The notes: generated by a model not told the origin, from the sequence alone. A stretch of DNA of 64,000 bases from Mycoplana rhizolycopersici (GCF_013378445.1 NZ_JABXYK010000004.1:1-64000), one strand, 5' to 3'; counted from the first letter of the stretch, positions 1 through 9,718 are shown. Numbers and translations: made by a program.

Positions 1-1237
1 CAACCTGCACCGTTTCGCCGGAGAGCGCGCTGATTTCGGCAGCAGCGGCCTGCGAGCGTTCGGCGAGCTTGCGCACTTCCGAGGCGACGACTGCGAAGCC
101 CTTGCCATGTTCGCCGGCACGGGCGGCTTCCACGGCTGCGTTCAGGGCCAAAAGGTCGGTCTGGCGGGCGATTTCCTGAACGATCGAGATCTTCTCGGCG
201 ATGGTGCGCATGGCGCCGACCGCACGGCCGACCGCGTCGCCGCTGGCTTCGGCGTCCTTGGCCGACTGGCGGGCGATCTTTTCCGTCTGGGCGGCGTTGT
301 CGGCGTTCTGCTTGATGTTGGCGGCCATTTCTTCCATCGAGGCGGAGGCCTCTTCGGCGGACGATGCCTGCTCGGTCGCGCCCTGCGACAGCTGTTCGGA
401 GGACGAAGATAGCTCCTGGCTGCCGGAGGAGACGTTGTCGGAGGCGGCGAGCGCATCACCGACGACGCCGCGCAGGCGCTCGATCATCGCGTTGACATGG
501 CCCAGCAGTTCGCCGATTTCATCCTTCGTCCGGATCTCGGCGACGGTGGTCAGGTCCCCTTCCGCAACGGTCCGTACGGCCGAGGTTGCGCGAAGCAGGC
601 CGCGGCTGATGGTGATGGAGATCCACAGGGCCGCAAGGAAGGCGACAATCGCCGCACCGGCTGCGACGCCGATCGTGATGTTGCGCGTCGATTCATAGCC
701 AAGTTGTGCCGCGTCGTTGGCAGCCGCAAGCTGCTGCTTGGACAGCGCGACCAGCGCCTCGACTGCCTCGTCGAGGTCATTTGCGGCCTCGCGCGCGTCG
801 ATCACCGACAACCGCTGCGCCTGATCGACGGAACCGGACTGCATCAATGAACGAATGCGGTCGTCGACGACGTTGGCCTTGTCTGCCAATTGCTGAATGT
901 TGAGCCAGTGCGGCCGACCTTCTTCCGATGCAATGCTCAGCGCAGCTTCCAGCGCCGTCTTCAGGTCCGCGCGAGCTTCGTCGCCCTTCGTCTCCGCGGA
1001 CTGGATCTCGGACTGCGACGAGGCTCCGATCAGGTTCTTCTGCTGGCGTATGCTTTGCAGCTGGGCGGTGTTGATGTTCTGTACCAGTTCAAGGCGCGTG
1101 ACCGGACCGGTGACCATCGCCTCCATGGAATCGTTGAGCTGCGACAGGCTGCGGATGCTGTATGCGGCTGTTCCCACAAGCAGCACGATCAGAAATGCGA
1201 AGGCCAGTATCAGTTTAAGCTTAATCGTGAACTTCAT
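1..1237 (-). CDS. Methyl-accepting chemotaxis protein (3' end outside window)
   Basis: Membrane chemoreceptor that passes ligand signals to CheA/CheW. About 412 residues are in the window; the C-terminus lies beyond the left edge. The start is the ATG at 1235-1237 with a GAAGG-type ribosome site; the protein opens [20 protein letters not shown], a first membrane segment. A helical periplasmic domain of the 4HB type follows (roughly residues 35-185), then a second membrane segment ([19 protein letters not shown]), a HAMP region, and the signalling domain with the highly conserved hairpin-tip sequence ([20 protein letters not shown]). It is the last visible gene of the chemotaxis operon, 4 bases after cheW. 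The ligand is unknown. Confidence 0.93.
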   Translation of the reverse strand, partial: MKFTIKLKLILAFAFLIVLLVGTAAYSIRSLSQLNDSMEAMVTGPVTRLELVQNINTAQLQSIRQQKNLIGASSQSEIQSAETKGDEARADLKTALEAALSIASEEGRPHWLNIQQLADKANVVDDRIRSLMQSGSVDQAQRLSVIDAREAANDLDEAVEALVALSKQQLAAANDAAQLGYESTRNITIGVAAGAAIVAFLAALWISITISRGLLRATSAVRTVAEGDLTTVAEIRTKDEIGELLGHVNAMIERLRGVVGDALAASDNVSSGSQELSSSSEQLSQGATEQASSAEEASASMEEMAANIKQNADNAAQTEKIARQSAKDAEASGDAVGRAVGAMRTIAEKISIVQEIARQTDLLALNAAVEAARAGEHGKGFAVVASEVRKLAERSQAAAAEISALSGETVQV

Positions 1238-1241
1238 GTTT

Positions 1242-1769
1242 TCATCTACCTTCGCTATTAGCCGCTGCGGAGCCGCCACGCTCCCCTCGCGAATTGAAAA
1301 TGGCATTCAGGTTCGGGAGAATGATGAATTCGCCGTCGCGCTTGACGAGGCAATCGATGTAGTCGGCGCGCCAGCGCATGCCGACGCTCGGAGGCGGTTC
1401 GCTTGCCGAACGCGAGAGTGTGGTCACCTCATAGACACGGTCGGTACGAATGCCGATGAGCGTCGGTTCGCCGCCAAGATCGAGCTCGATGACGACGATG
1501 CGGCTGTCGATGGTCGGCTTGGTTGCCTCCATGCCGAAGGCAAGCCGGATATCGGCGAGAGGGATGACCTTTCCGCGGAAGTTGATGACGCTGCCGACGA
1601 AGGCCTGCGATCCGGGCACGCTCGTTTCCGGGAGCAGGTCGAGGATTTCCTGCACCACGATCGCTTCGATCGCGAAAGTTTCACCATTGAGGTTGAACGT
1701 CAGAACGGCCAGTTCCTCGGCGCCGTTCCACAACCTGTCGAATTCGTGCTTGCTTGCTGCAATCGTCAT
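1242..1769 (-). CDS. cheW: Chemotaxis coupling protein CheW
   Basis: Adaptor joining chemoreceptors to the CheA kinase in the cytoplasm. The 175 residues fit a single CheW domain of about 140 residues with short extensions. Diagnostic parts are [17 protein letters not shown] near the N-terminus, [20 protein letters not shown] in the middle, and a C-terminal half matching the second SH3-like lobe. It overlaps the end of cheA by 4 bases (ATGA), so translation is probably coupled. The last 20 or so residues ([15 protein letters not shown]) are a low-complexity tail and not part of the fold. Confidence 0.94.
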   Translation of the reverse strand: MTIAASKHEFDRLWNGAEELAVLTFNLNGETFAIEAIVVQEILDLLPETSVPGSQAFVGSVINFRGKVIPLADIRLAFGMEATKPTIDSRIVVIELDLGGEPTLIGIRTDRVYEVTTLSRSASEPPPSVGMRWRADYIDCLVKRDGEFIILPNLNAIFNSRGERGGSAAANSEGR

Positions 1770-3784
1770 CCTGCGGCCCGCAATTGCGCCTCCTGCTGTT
1801 GCCCGACGTTGATGAGGTGCATGACGTCCAGAATGAGTGCGACGCTTCCGTCGCCCAGGATGGTCGCGCCCGAGAAGGTCACGACGTCATGATGGAGCTT
1901 GGACATGGATTTGATCACGGTCTGATGGTCGCCGATGATCTGGTCGACCACGAGCCCGACCCGCTCGTCGCCCGTCGAGATGACGACGACCTTCTGATAG
2001 CGATCGGGCGCCGTGCCGGTCCGAAAGAGATCGCGAAGGCGCAGATACGGCACCAGGCTGTCGCGCAGCGAGATGAAGCTCCGTCCGCGGGAACGCAGAT
2101 CCTCTTCGAGCGAGAGCTCCAGGCATTCCTCGACTGCCGACAGCGGGATCACATAGTTGCCTGACCCGACGCGGACGAGCAGGCCGTCGATGATCGCCAG
2201 CGTCAGCGGAATGCGCAGCGAGATCTCGGAGCCCCTGCCCGGTTCGCTGCGGATGTCGATGACCCCGCGCAACGCCTCTACGGTCTTCTTGACCACATCC
2301 ATGCCGACGCCGCGCCCGGAAAGGTTCGTCACCTGGGCGGCGGTGGAGAAGCCTGGCTGGAAGATGAGCTGCAACAGTTCCTGGTCCATCAGTTGCTGGC
2401 CGGGTTGAACAAGCCCGGAAGCTTCTGCTTTCGCCCGGACGCGTTCGCGGTTGATGCCCCGACCGTCGTCCTTGATGGTGATGATGACCTCGCCGCCTGC
2501 CTGTCGCGCGGACAGAAGGACGCGGCCGGCGCGATCCTTGCCGGCGGCGATGCGTTCGTCCGGGAGTTCCAGCCCGTGGTCGATGGAGTTGCGCACCAGA
2601 TGCACGAGCGGATCGGCGAGGCGCTCGATGACCGTCTTGTCGACTTCGGTCGTCTCTCCTTCAAATTCCAGCTCGATCATCTTGCCGGTCTCGCGGGCGA
2701 GATCATGCACGAGGCGGCGGAAGCGGGAGAACAGCTGGGTAACGGGAACCATGCGCAGCACCATCATCGTGTCGCGCAGTTCGCCCGATAGGCGCTCCAC
2801 ATCCTCCGAAACCGCGCGCAGCTGGATGTCGACGCTGGAGCCGGCAAGCTGGGACAGCCGCGACTGCGCGATGACGAGTTCGCCGACCCGGTCCATCAGT
2901 TCGTCGAGGCGTTCGGCCGGAACGCGGACGTTTTCGGCGGCCTTGCCGTTTTTCGTCTCGGCGACTGCCGCTGGTGATGCTTCAGCCTTCGCCGGCGGCT
3001 CCGTGACGGTCTTTTCAGCCGCGGGTGCGGTAGGCGTGTCCGTGGCCTTGATGCCTGCGGCGGGCGTCGGAGATGATTGCTGTTCGATCTGGAGTTCCAT
3101 CTCGTCCATGACGAAGATGAAGACGTCGTCGATCGCCGAGCGCGGCTGTTCCGTTGTCAGCGTCACCTGCCAGGATACATACAGGTCTGCCGGTTCGATC
3201 TGGTTGAGACCGGGCACCTTGGAAACGTCGGCCTTGATTTCGCAGGTACCGAGTTCGCGCAGCTCGTCGAGAAGGCCGAGCGGGTTGGTGCCGTTGGCCA
3301 TCGCATTGGACGGTAGGCGGAACGAGAGCTTCCAGGTCGTCGCCGCATTCTCTGCCTTGGCAGGAGCGCTTGCTGCGAGCGGCGGCGTCACCACCGTGCC
3401 GATACCTCCCTGCCCGCCCACGGCGGCTTGGAGTTCGGCGAGGAGGCGGTCGCCTTCTTCTGCATGGTCGCCGTTGGGCCTGTCCACCAGCGCTTTCATG
3501 TGGTCCTGGGCGGCAAGAACGCAGGCAACGAGCTCGGCACTGGCCGGCACTTCGCCCTTGCGTACGCGATCGAAGGCGGTTTCGCAGTGGTGGGTAAATG
3601 CGGCAAGGGCCTCGAAGCCAAACATGGCGCCGGAGCCCTTGAGCGTGTGGAGGCCGCGGAAGACGGCGTCTATCTGGTCCTGATTGGACAGATCGTGCAG
3701 CAGATCCAGAAGGCCGCCTTCTATCTGTTCGAAAAGCTCGGCGGCTTCAGTCCTGAATACCTGGATCGGGTCCAGTGTCGTCAT
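1766..3784 (-). CDS. cheA: Chemotaxis histidine kinase CheA
   Basis: Kinase of the chemotaxis array, phosphorylating CheY. Domains in order over 672 residues: Hpt (P1) with phospho-acceptor His46 in GLHTLKGSG; a P2-like region at about 165-250; a Pro/Ala-rich linker at about 255-290; the dimerisation domain beginning VRVPAERLDELMDRVGELVI; the HATPase with the N box (LVHLVRNSIDHGLE) and glycine boxes (DDGRGIN, GRGVGMDVVKKTVEAL); and a C-terminal CheW-like P5 domain. Length and order are normal for CheA. It overlaps cheY upstream and cheW downstream by 4 bases each. Confidence 0.96.
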   Translation of the reverse strand: MTTLDPIQVFRTEAAELFEQIEGGLLDLLHDLSNQDQIDAVFRGLHTLKGSGAMFGFEALAAFTHHCETAFDRVRKGEVPASAELVACVLAAQDHMKALVDRPNGDHAEEGDRLLAELQAAVGGQGGIGTVVTPPLAASAPAKAENAATTWKLSFRLPSNAMANGTNPLGLLDELRELGTCEIKADVSKVPGLNQIEPADLYVSWQVTLTTEQPRSAIDDVFIFVMDEMELQIEQQSSPTPAAGIKATDTPTAPAAEKTVTEPPAKAEASPAAVAETKNGKAAENVRVPAERLDELMDRVGELVIAQSRLSQLAGSSVDIQLRAVSEDVERLSGELRDTMMVLRMVPVTQLFSRFRRLVHDLARETGKMIELEFEGETTEVDKTVIERLADPLVHLVRNSIDHGLELPDERIAAGKDRAGRVLLSARQAGGEVIITIKDDGRGINRERVRAKAEASGLVQPGQQLMDQELLQLIFQPGFSTAAQVTNLSGRGVGMDVVKKTVEALRGVIDIRSEPGRGSEISLRIPLTLAIIDGLLVRVGSGNYVIPLSAVEECLELSLEEDLRSRGRSFISLRDSLVPYLRLRDLFRTGTAPDRYQKVVVISTGDERVGLVVDQIIGDHQTVIKSMSKLHHDVVTFSGATILGDGSVALILDVMHLINVGQQQEAQLRAAG

Positions 3785-4149
3785 TTGCCGAGAACCTTCT
3801 TTGCGATCTTGACGAGCTGTTCGGGATCGAATGGCTTGGTGATCCAGCCCGTAGCGCCGGCGGCCTTGGCCCGGCTCTTCATCTCCGCGTCCGACTCCGT
3901 CGTTAGGAAGATGATCGGTATGCCCGTGTGCGCCGGCGAACTGCGCAGAGCCTCGATCATCGCAAGGCCGTTCATGTTCGGCATGTTGAGATCGGTCACA
4001 ATCATGTCAAAGGTGCCGGCCTTGGCCTTGTTCAGGCCATCGAGACCGTCCACCGCTTCGGTCACCTGATAACCCGCACCGGTCAGGGCGATCTTCGTGG
4101 TCAGGCGAATGCTCGCCGAATCATCGACGGTGAGAATGTGGGCGCTCAT
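3781..4149 (-). CDS. cheY: Chemotaxis response regulator CheY-like
   Basis: Stand-alone receiver domain of 122 residues. The acidic pair Asp9/Asp10, phospho-acceptor Asp53 (IVTDLNMPNMNG), switch Thr (IIFLTTESD) and Lys (WITKPFDPEQL) are all present. There is no output domain. It sits between the STAS gene and cheA with 4-base overlaps on both sides, so CheA of this operon is the expected phosphodonor. Whether it acts on the flagellar motor or as a phosphate sink cannot be told from sequence. Confidence 0.94.
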   Translation of the reverse strand: MSAHILTVDDSASIRLTTKIALTGAGYQVTEAVDGLDGLNKAKAGTFDMIVTDLNMPNMNGLAMIEALRSSPAHTGIPIIFLTTESDAEMKSRAKAAGATGWITKPFDPEQLVKIAKKVLGK

Positions 4150-4478
4150 TGTTGTTCCTTCCGATGAAGCCAGAATTCCCGGTCGCGCGGGGTCATGTCG
4201 GCAATGAAGCCGGCGCGCTCCAGGGTAGAGAGAAGATTGCCCGTGGCGGGATTCTGCAGGCCGAACGAGCGGCCGTTGAGCTCCGCATGGCGCCGCGATG
4301 CTTCGACAAGCTGCAGGAAGCTGAGATCAATATCCGCATCATCCGGCACGTTGAGCAGCACGGGATCGGTGCTTTCGAATGCCGCATGCAGGAGATCGCG
4401 GACGGCGGCGGCATTGCGAATGGAGAGGCTTTGCGGAAGGACGGTGCCGTGGGCTGGAATAGTCTGCGGATCGCTCAT
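4146..4478 (-). CDS. STAS-domain protein of the chemotaxis operon
   Basis: Small 110-residue cytoplasmic protein with the STAS pattern: N-terminal strand, ILLNVPDDADIDLSFLQLV-like segment before a helix (here PVLLNVPDDADIDLSFLQLV), then RHAELNGRSFGLQNP and a helix ending in a TLERAGF element. STAS proteins bind partner proteins or nucleotides. In some rhizobial chemotaxis operons a short STAS gene opens the operon, as here. It is the first gene and overlaps cheY by 4 bases. The conserved Ser/Thr phosphosite of SpoIIAA-type antagonists is not obvious (DIDLSF has one Ser), so classical anti-anti-sigma activity is uncertain. Confidence 0.8.
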   Translation of the reverse strand: MSDPQTIPAHGTVLPQSLSIRNAAAVRDLLHAAFESTDPVLLNVPDDADIDLSFLQLVEASRRHAELNGRSFGLQNPATGNLLSTLERAGFIADMTPRDREFWLHRKEQQ

Positions 4479-4941
4479 GTCTTCATACCTTGAACGCGTT
4501 CAAGCCCCGCCTTCGACGGAACCGAGATCTTGACCGCGGCTATGACCGCAGGGTTGGCGACGGCCGCTCGGCGACGGGCGCGCGCGTCGGTCCGCACGTC
4601 GTCAAGCGCACGGCTCCGCTGTCGCGACGGTCTTCGAAACCGCACGGGAGAAACATCGACCATCGCAGGCGCGAGTGTTATGGCGCCCTGGTGGTTCAGT
4701 GCCTATAATTGTTGGAAAGGCCCGCGATGGGACCGCGTCATGCGGAGGGGGCCGGCTTGGTTCGTGGTGGCCGGAGCGACCACGACTGGTTGCAGCGACA
4801 TTGCGTCCTTGCAGTTAATGCCGGCTTAATTTTTCCCCCACCAAAATCGAACTTGGGCAGAAAAAAGACAGGATTCTTGCCAATTCGTTCGGCCGCTTGA
4901 ACGTTCCTTCGAGAAAAGGAAGTGCCCGAGGTTGTGCTTCT
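4479..4941. other. Intergenic region upstream of the chemotaxis operon
   Basis: About 460 bases between the start of the minus-strand STAS gene and the end of the amidohydrolase gene. Overlapping short reading frames here are Arg/Ser-rich and look like non-coding translations. The region must hold the chemotaxis-operon promoter (minus strand), but no convincing -35/-10 pair was seen. An isolated TATAAT occurs at 4704-4709 on the plus strand without a matching -35 box. Confidence 0.5.
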
Positions 4942-5721
4942 TCACCGGACCAGGGCGACGTCCCGCAGGTAGGTGTTTTCGGCCATGGAGGCGGCGTAGC
5001 CGCCGGTATCGATTTCGGCGAAGATCAGGGCTTCGCCTTCGGCAGGCGCTGCGGCAAGGACTGTCCCGTCCGGTGCCGCGATACGCGACAGGCCCGCATA
5101 GGCGAACAGCCCGTCGTCGCCGCAATGATCGACATAGGCGACGAAGACCTGGTTTTCGAAGGCACGGACCTGGATCATGTGCTCGGCGATGAACGTGCCG
5201 GATGCCCCTCGCGGCAGCGCGGTCGGAACGACCACGAGATCGACGCCAGCCAGCGCCAGCCGGCGGACGTTTTCGGGAAACTCCACATCATAGCAGATCA
5301 GCAGCCCAAGGTTGAGACCGCCCAGCTTGACCTGAACCGTGGCCGGGGCTTCCGCCCGAAACCATTGCCGTTCGTAGTCGCCGTAGAGGCAGGCCTTGCG
5401 GTAGACGGCGTTGGTACCGATCCCGTCGGTGAAAACGGCGCTGTTGTAGACGGTACCGCCGTCCCTTTCGGCAAAGCCTGCCACCAGTGCAAGGCCGTTC
5501 TCGCGCGCGATTGCGGCCAGCCGGTCCACCACTTCCCCCTCGGCGGGAGAAGCGTGGTGCGCGAAGGCGTCGGCGGCGCCATAGCCGTTCACCGCAAGTT
5601 CTGGCGCAATGAGCAGCTTGGCGCCTTCCGCCGCGGCCACCTTGGCTGCGTTCGCGATCCGTGCGAGGTTCGCTTCCACGTCGCCGGGCACCGCTTGCAT
5701 CTGCAAAGCTGCGATTTTCAT
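4942..5721 (-). CDS. Carbon-nitrogen hydrolase (nitrilase superfamily)
   Basis: Hydrolyses a C-N bond, probably an amide. The start at 5721 gives 259 residues beginning MKIAALQMQ, with a GGAGGAGG ribosome site just upstream; a longer in-frame extension has no family match. The superfamily triad is complete: Glu41 (APELAVNGYG), Lys109 (YRKACLYGDYE) and Cys143 (LLICYDVEFPE). It is the last gene of the ureohydrolase/polyamine-type transporter operon, 40 bases after the second permease. A role downstream of uptake of a guanidino or polyamine compound, for example on an N-carbamoyl or amide intermediate, is inferred from context. The substrate is not readable from sequence. Confidence 0.88.
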   Translation of the reverse strand: MKIAALQMQAVPGDVEANLARIANAAKVAAAEGAKLLIAPELAVNGYGAADAFAHHASPAEGEVVDRLAAIARENGLALVAGFAERDGGTVYNSAVFTDGIGTNAVYRKACLYGDYERQWFRAEAPATVQVKLGGLNLGLLICYDVEFPENVRRLALAGVDLVVVPTALPRGASGTFIAEHMIQVRAFENQVFVAYVDHCGDDGLFAYAGLSRIAAPDGTVLAAAPAEGEALIFAEIDTGGYAASMAENTYLRDVALVR

Positions 5722-5761
5722 CGTCCGCCTCCTCCAGGCATTTCCTTGACGGTATGCCGCT

Positions 5762-6562
5762 TCATTTTTCGTTGTTCGACATGGCGCCAAGCAGTTTCGG
5801 CAGATCGCCGAAGCGCGCCACGAGACCGAAGATCAATGCGGCGATCGCGACGAACAGGATCGTTACCGATGCCATCGTCGGCGTGTAGCCGTAGCGCAGA
5901 GCATTGAAGATCTTGATCGGCAGCGTCTCCATGGTGAAGCCGACGGTCATGTAGGCGACGATATATTCGTTGAGCGACAGCACGAACGCAAAGGCGTAGC
6001 CGGAAACGAGATAGGGCAGGATCAGCGGCAGCACGACCGTGCGGAAGATCGTCCTGTCGTCGGCGCCCATCGTTGCCGCCGCCTCCACCAGGGAGCGGTC
6101 GATCGAGGAAAACCCGAGCGACAGTGTCACGAGCGGCAGCGTGACGAAGAAGATCGCGTGGCTGATGGCGGCGGTCCACGGCTGACCGTAGAAGCCGGTC
6201 GTTGCCCAGAAAGTGAGGAGACCGAGCGCGGTGATGACCGGCGGCAGGGTGAAGGGGGCAATTCCCAGGAGTTGGAAAACGTTGGCCCAGGGCGCGTGCC
6301 GCCGCCAGAGAAACCAGGAGAGCGGCAGCGCGATGGCAAGCGCGAGTGCCGCAGAAACCGCGGCCAGCGTGACCGAGGCCAGAAGAGCAGAGCGCCATTC
6401 GGGATTGGCGAAGATCTCGCCGTACCAGGAAAGTGAAAATCCCTGCGGCGGAAAGGCAAGTGTCTGCTTCTCGTTGACAGAGACGCCGGCGACGACGATG
6501 AGCGGAAGCAGCAGGAACAGGCCGACGAGACCGAGATACAGGCGCTTGAGAAACACGTTCAT
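5762..6562 (-). CDS. ABC transporter permease (PotC-like)
   Basis: Inner-membrane permease of a spermidine/putrescine-type importer. The start at 6562 (MNVFLKRLYLGLVGLFLLLP) gives 266 residues, the normal length for PotC. About six membrane segments are visible and the coupling-helix EAA motif is EAAATMGADDRTIFRTVVLP near residue 165. The start overlaps the upstream permease by 4 bases. A longer in-frame open frame reaching 7174 only translates the overlapping permease out of frame and is not used. Confidence 0.92.
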   Translation of the reverse strand: MNVFLKRLYLGLVGLFLLLPLIVVAGVSVNEKQTLAFPPQGFSLSWYGEIFANPEWRSALLASVTLAAVSAALALAIALPLSWFLWRRHAPWANVFQLLGIAPFTLPPVITALGLLTFWATTGFYGQPWTAAISHAIFFVTLPLVTLSLGFSSIDRSLVEAAATMGADDRTIFRTVVLPLILPYLVSGYAFAFVLSLNEYIVAYMTVGFTMETLPIKIFNALRYGYTPTMASVTILFVAIAALIFGLVARFGDLPKLLGAMSNNEK

Positions 6563-7413
6563 GCTGCCTCTCCCTTGCGCCCGGCAAGGAGCGTCAGGCC
6601 GACGAGAGCGAGGGTGACGAGGACGAGGAAAACGGCCATCGCCGCGGCGAACGGCATGTTCGACTGATAGATCGCCTGGTCGGTGATGAGGACAGACAAT
6701 GTCCAATGCTGCGGCCTGCCCAGAATTTGCGGCAGAAGATAGGAGCCGAGCGCGAAGATGAACACCATGATCAGCGTCGCCATGATGGTGTTGCGGAGCG
6801 CAGGCACGACAACGGTGAAGAACGACTTGATCGGGGAGGCGCCGAGCGTGCGCGCCGCTTCCGTCAGGGTCGGATCGAGGCGGACGAGCGCCGGATAGAG
6901 CACGAGCACGGTATAGGGCAGAGCCTGGTAGACCATCGCCGTCAGCACGGCTCCTAAGCTCGGATTGAGCGCTACCGGCTGGCTCATCAGCCCGATGGCG
7001 ACCAGTAGATTGGTGATGCCGGCTGTACGCGAAAACAGCGTCGACCAGGCAAAGCCGATGATGACCTCGGAAAGCGACAGCACCGAAAGCAGGCCGACGA
7101 GCCAGACGACCTGGGTTCTGCGGCTTGCCCGCGAGAGAAGATATGTGAAGGGTACGGCCAGCAGGATGCAGCATATCGCGACCGCGATCGCCAGAAACAG
7201 CGAGAACCCCAGGACCTTGCCGAAGAAGAGGCTGAGGAAGCGGGCATAGTTGTCGAAGACGAAGGCTGTCGAATAGAAACCGGCCGGATCGCGCTTGAAG
7301 AAGGATACTGCGATCATCGTCGCAAAGGGGATGACGAAGAACACGATCAGCATGCCCGCCGGAAACAGCAGCGGGCCGTAGTCGGAAAGCTTCTGCGGCG
7401 CCTCGCGTCTCAT
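6559..7413 (-). CDS. ABC transporter permease (PotB-like)
   Basis: First permease of the polyamine-type importer, 284 residues, with the long periplasmic stretch after the first membrane helix usual in PotB proteins. The EAA loop is EAARTLGASPIKSFFTVVVP. It overlaps the ATPase gene by 4 bases and the second permease by 4 bases, so the transporter is made from one message. Substrate specificity is set by the binding protein at 8630-9718 and is unknown. Confidence 0.92.
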   Translation of the reverse strand: MRREAPQKLSDYGPLLFPAGMLIVFFVIPFATMIAVSFFKRDPAGFYSTAFVFDNYARFLSLFFGKVLGFSLFLAIAVAICCILLAVPFTYLLSRASRRTQVVWLVGLLSVLSLSEVIIGFAWSTLFSRTAGITNLLVAIGLMSQPVALNPSLGAVLTAMVYQALPYTVLVLYPALVRLDPTLTEAARTLGASPIKSFFTVVVPALRNTIMATLIMVFIFALGSYLLPQILGRPQHWTLSVLITDQAIYQSNMPFAAAMAVFLVLVTLALVGLTLLAGRKGEAA

Positions 7414-8447
7414 GATTTCAGCACCACGCAGGTGTCCGGAGAAAGCTTGATGCCGACGTCCTGGCCGACCGTCACATCCGGCCGGGCGTGCGGCATGGAA
7501 ACGGCGACGATCTGCTTTCCGCCAGCCTCGACGAAGGTCTCGATCGTGCCGCCCAGGTCGCGGACGAACGTGACGCGGCCCGCCATCGCACCATGGCCGG
7601 GAGCGGTCAGGTGAACGTCTTCCGGGCGGACCGAAAGCACGCCCCTGGAAAGGCCGCCGGGAACCGCAAGCCCCTCGATCGGGGAGCCCAGCGCGTGGGC
7701 GCGGCCTGTGCTGTCGGCGGTGAAATCGATGAGGTTGGTCATGCCGATGAAGTCGGCGACAAAGGTGTCGGCGGGTCGGCGGTAGATTTCAACCGGTGCT
7801 GCCGCCTGGCGGATCTCGCCGCTGTTCATCACGACGACGGTGTCGGCCATGGTCATGGCCTCGCGCTGGTCGTGGGTAACGACGATGGTGGTGATGCCGA
7901 GGCGCTGCTGGAGCTGGCGCAACTCCACCTGCATCGCCTCGCGCAGCTTTGCGTCAAGGGCCGAAAGCGGCTCGTCGAGCAGGAAAAGCTTCGGCGAAAT
8001 GGCTAGCGCACGCGCGATGGCCACGCGCTGGCGTTGGCCACCGGAAAGCTTGGCCACGGGCCGGTCGGCATAGCCGCTCAGGTGGATCATCGAAAGAAGC
8101 TCGTCCACCCGCTTCTTTTGGTCTTCCTTGCCCACGCCGCGGATGCGAAGCGAATAGGCGATGTTTTCGCCGACGGTGAGGTGCGGAAAGAGCGCTAGCG
8201 ACTGGAAAACCATGCCGAGGTCGCGCTTGTGGGTCGGCACCCGGGTAATGTCGGCGTCATCGAGCTTGATCGCTCCGCCGGTCGGAAGGTCCAGGCCGGC
8301 GATCATGCGCATCAACGTCGTCTTGCCGCATCCGGAAGGGCCGAGCAGGCAGACGAAGGTACCGTGCGGAACGGTGAGACTGACGTTCTTCACCGCGGTG
8401 AAGGTGCCGAATTCCTTGGTGATGTTCTGTAGTGCCAGTCCGGACAT
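7410..8447 (-). CDS. ABC transporter ATPase (PotA-like)
   Basis: ATP-hydrolysing subunit of the polyamine-type importer. Start 8447 (MSGLALQNITKEFG) is preferred over an in-frame ATG at 8477 because GGAGA lies just upstream; 345 residues result. Walker A is GPSGCGKTT, the signature is LSGGQRQRVAIARAL, Walker B is LFLLDEPLSALD, and the H-loop is VVTHDQREAM. A C-terminal TOBE-type domain from about residue 265 fits PotA/UgpC-class ATPases. Confidence 0.94.
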   Translation of the reverse strand: MSGLALQNITKEFGTFTAVKNVSLTVPHGTFVCLLGPSGCGKTTLMRMIAGLDLPTGGAIKLDDADITRVPTHKRDLGMVFQSLALFPHLTVGENIAYSLRIRGVGKEDQKKRVDELLSMIHLSGYADRPVAKLSGGQRQRVAIARALAISPKLFLLDEPLSALDAKLREAMQVELRQLQQRLGITTIVVTHDQREAMTMADTVVVMNSGEIRQAAAPVEIYRRPADTFVADFIGMTNLIDFTADSTGRAHALGSPIEGLAVPGGLSRGVLSVRPEDVHLTAPGHGAMAGRVTFVRDLGGTIETFVEAGGKQIVAVSMPHARPDVTVGQDVGIKLSPDTCVVLKS

Positions 8448-8506
8448 TTTTTCTCCGCTCTGCGGGTTCGCGAGCATTCAGGTTGTAAAACTGCCCCTCA
8501 CCCTAG

Positions 8507-8596
8507 CCCTCTCCCCGGCTGGCGGGGAGAGGGAATGTGCGGAGCCTGCCGCTTTAGATACGTCCCGCGCCTGAGATACCCCCGCGCCTGGCGGGG
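8507..8596. repeat. GC-rich palindromic element between ATPase and binding-protein genes
   Basis: Two hairpins. The first (8507-8533) has perfect 10-base arms CCCTCTCCCC / GGGGAGAGGG around a GGCTGGC loop. The second (8580-8596) has CCCCGC / GCGGGG arms around GCCTG. This composition is common in short intergenic repeats of rhizobia. The position just after the binding-protein gene could stabilise its mRNA or limit read-through to the ATPase gene, as is usual where binding protein is made in excess. Confidence 0.6.
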
Positions 8597-8629
8597 AGAC
8601 AGTCGCAAGCCGGAAGTGAGATCGCGCGT

Positions 8630-9718
8630 TCAGCCGACGATCAGTTCGGTCCACTTCTGGTTCAGCCAGTCGGACTTGGTCTGATAGAGGTCGTAGCGCG
8701 GAACGATCGGCTCGATGTCGGACGAGACGGCGGCGAATTCGGCGTCTGTCAGGTCGAGCAGTTCGCGCTTGACCGTAGGCGCGGTGCCGACCTTGCGCGA
8801 CAGGATGGCCTGGATCGCCGGCTGGCTCATGTAGTCGATGAAGACATGCGCCTCCTCGACCTTGTTCGAGGCGCGCGACAAGGCCCAGCAGCCCGAATCC
8901 TGGATGCCGCCTTCCTTCGGGAAGGTGGAGCGGACCGGATGTCCGTCTGCGGCGGCAAGGCCGGTGACGTCGTGATAGTACTGGCCCATCGGGATCTCGC
9001 CGGACTTCAGCGCCTGTTCGAACTGGGCTTCGTCACGATACCACAGCGCCACGTTCGGCTTCACTTCGGCAAGCTTTTCGAAGGTCTTGAGGATGCCTTC
9101 TTCTGTATCCAGAGCGTTCGTGCCGCCCATGAACGTCTTCGCCGTCACCTCAAGCAGGAAGGAGTTGGAGACGAGCGCCAGCAGGCCGAGCTTGTCGGCG
9201 TTGGCCGGATCCCAGAACGCGGCCCAGCTGTCGGGTGCTTCCTTGTAGACGTCGGTGTTGGTGACGAGCGTGATGTACCATGCGACGGCGCCGATGCCGG
9301 CGACGCGGCCGTCCGGATACTTGTTGACGAACCGGTCGAGCAGATTTGAGGCGTTCTTGATCTTGCCCGTGTCGAGCGGTGCCCAGAGTTCGGTCGCCTG
9401 ACCCTTCAGCATGGCGACCTGCGACATCATCGAGACGTCGGCGGGCGCCTGGCCTGCGCGTGCGGCCTGCTCGAGCTGGACGAGCCATGCTTCGCCGGTC
9501 GGCTCTGCGACCGATTCCACGGCAATGCCCGTGGCCTTCGTGAATTCGGGGAAGATGTTCTTGTCGAACGAATCCTTGAAGTAGCCGCCGTAGACGCCGA
9601 TCTTCAGCGACTTTTCCTGTGCCCGCAGGATCGAGGGCATCGCCAGCAGCGATACGCCGGCGGCACCGGCGCCGAGCACGCCGCGGCGGCTCATTTTTGC
9701 GTTGAGGATGTCACGCAT
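8630..9718 (-). CDS. ABC transporter substrate-binding protein, polyamine type (PotD/PotF-like)
   Basis: Periplasmic ligand-binding protein, 362 residues. The N-terminus carries a twin-arginine-type signal (MSRRGVLGAGAAGVSLLAM) ending near LRAQ. The mature part begins KSLKIGVYGGYFKDSFDKNI and follows the class of extracellular binding proteins used with PotABC transporters. It lies between the ureohydrolase and the ATPase. The ligand is probably a cationic amine or guanidino compound, inferred from the enzyme genes on either side of the transporter. Confidence 0.9.
   Translation of the reverse strand: MRDILNAKMSRRGVLGAGAAGVSLLAMPSILRAQEKSLKIGVYGGYFKDSFDKNIFPEFTKATGIAVESVAEPTGEAWLVQLEQAARAGQAPADVSMMSQVAMLKGQATELWAPLDTGKIKNASNLLDRFVNKYPDGRVAGIGAVAWYITLVTNTDVYKEAPDSWAAFWDPANADKLGLLALVSNSFLLEVTAKTFMGGTNALDTEEGILKTFEKLAEVKPNVALWYRDEAQFEQALKSGEIPMGQYYHDVTGLAAADGHPVRSTFPKEGGIQDSGCWALSRASNKVEEAHVFIDYMSQPAIQAILSRKVGTAPTVKRELLDLTDAEFAAVSSDIEPIVPRYDLYQTKSDWLNQKWTELIVG

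Noticed and set aside
4704-4709. TATAAT as a plus-strand promoter
   Set aside because: No -35 element at the right distance and no plus-strand gene follows.
5762-7174. 470-codon frame spanning both permeases
   Set aside because: The N-terminal 204 codons are an out-of-frame translation of the overlapping PotB-like gene; the real protein begins at 6562.
8507-8596. CRISPR-like repeats
   Set aside because: Only two unlike hairpins with no regular repeat-spacer pattern.
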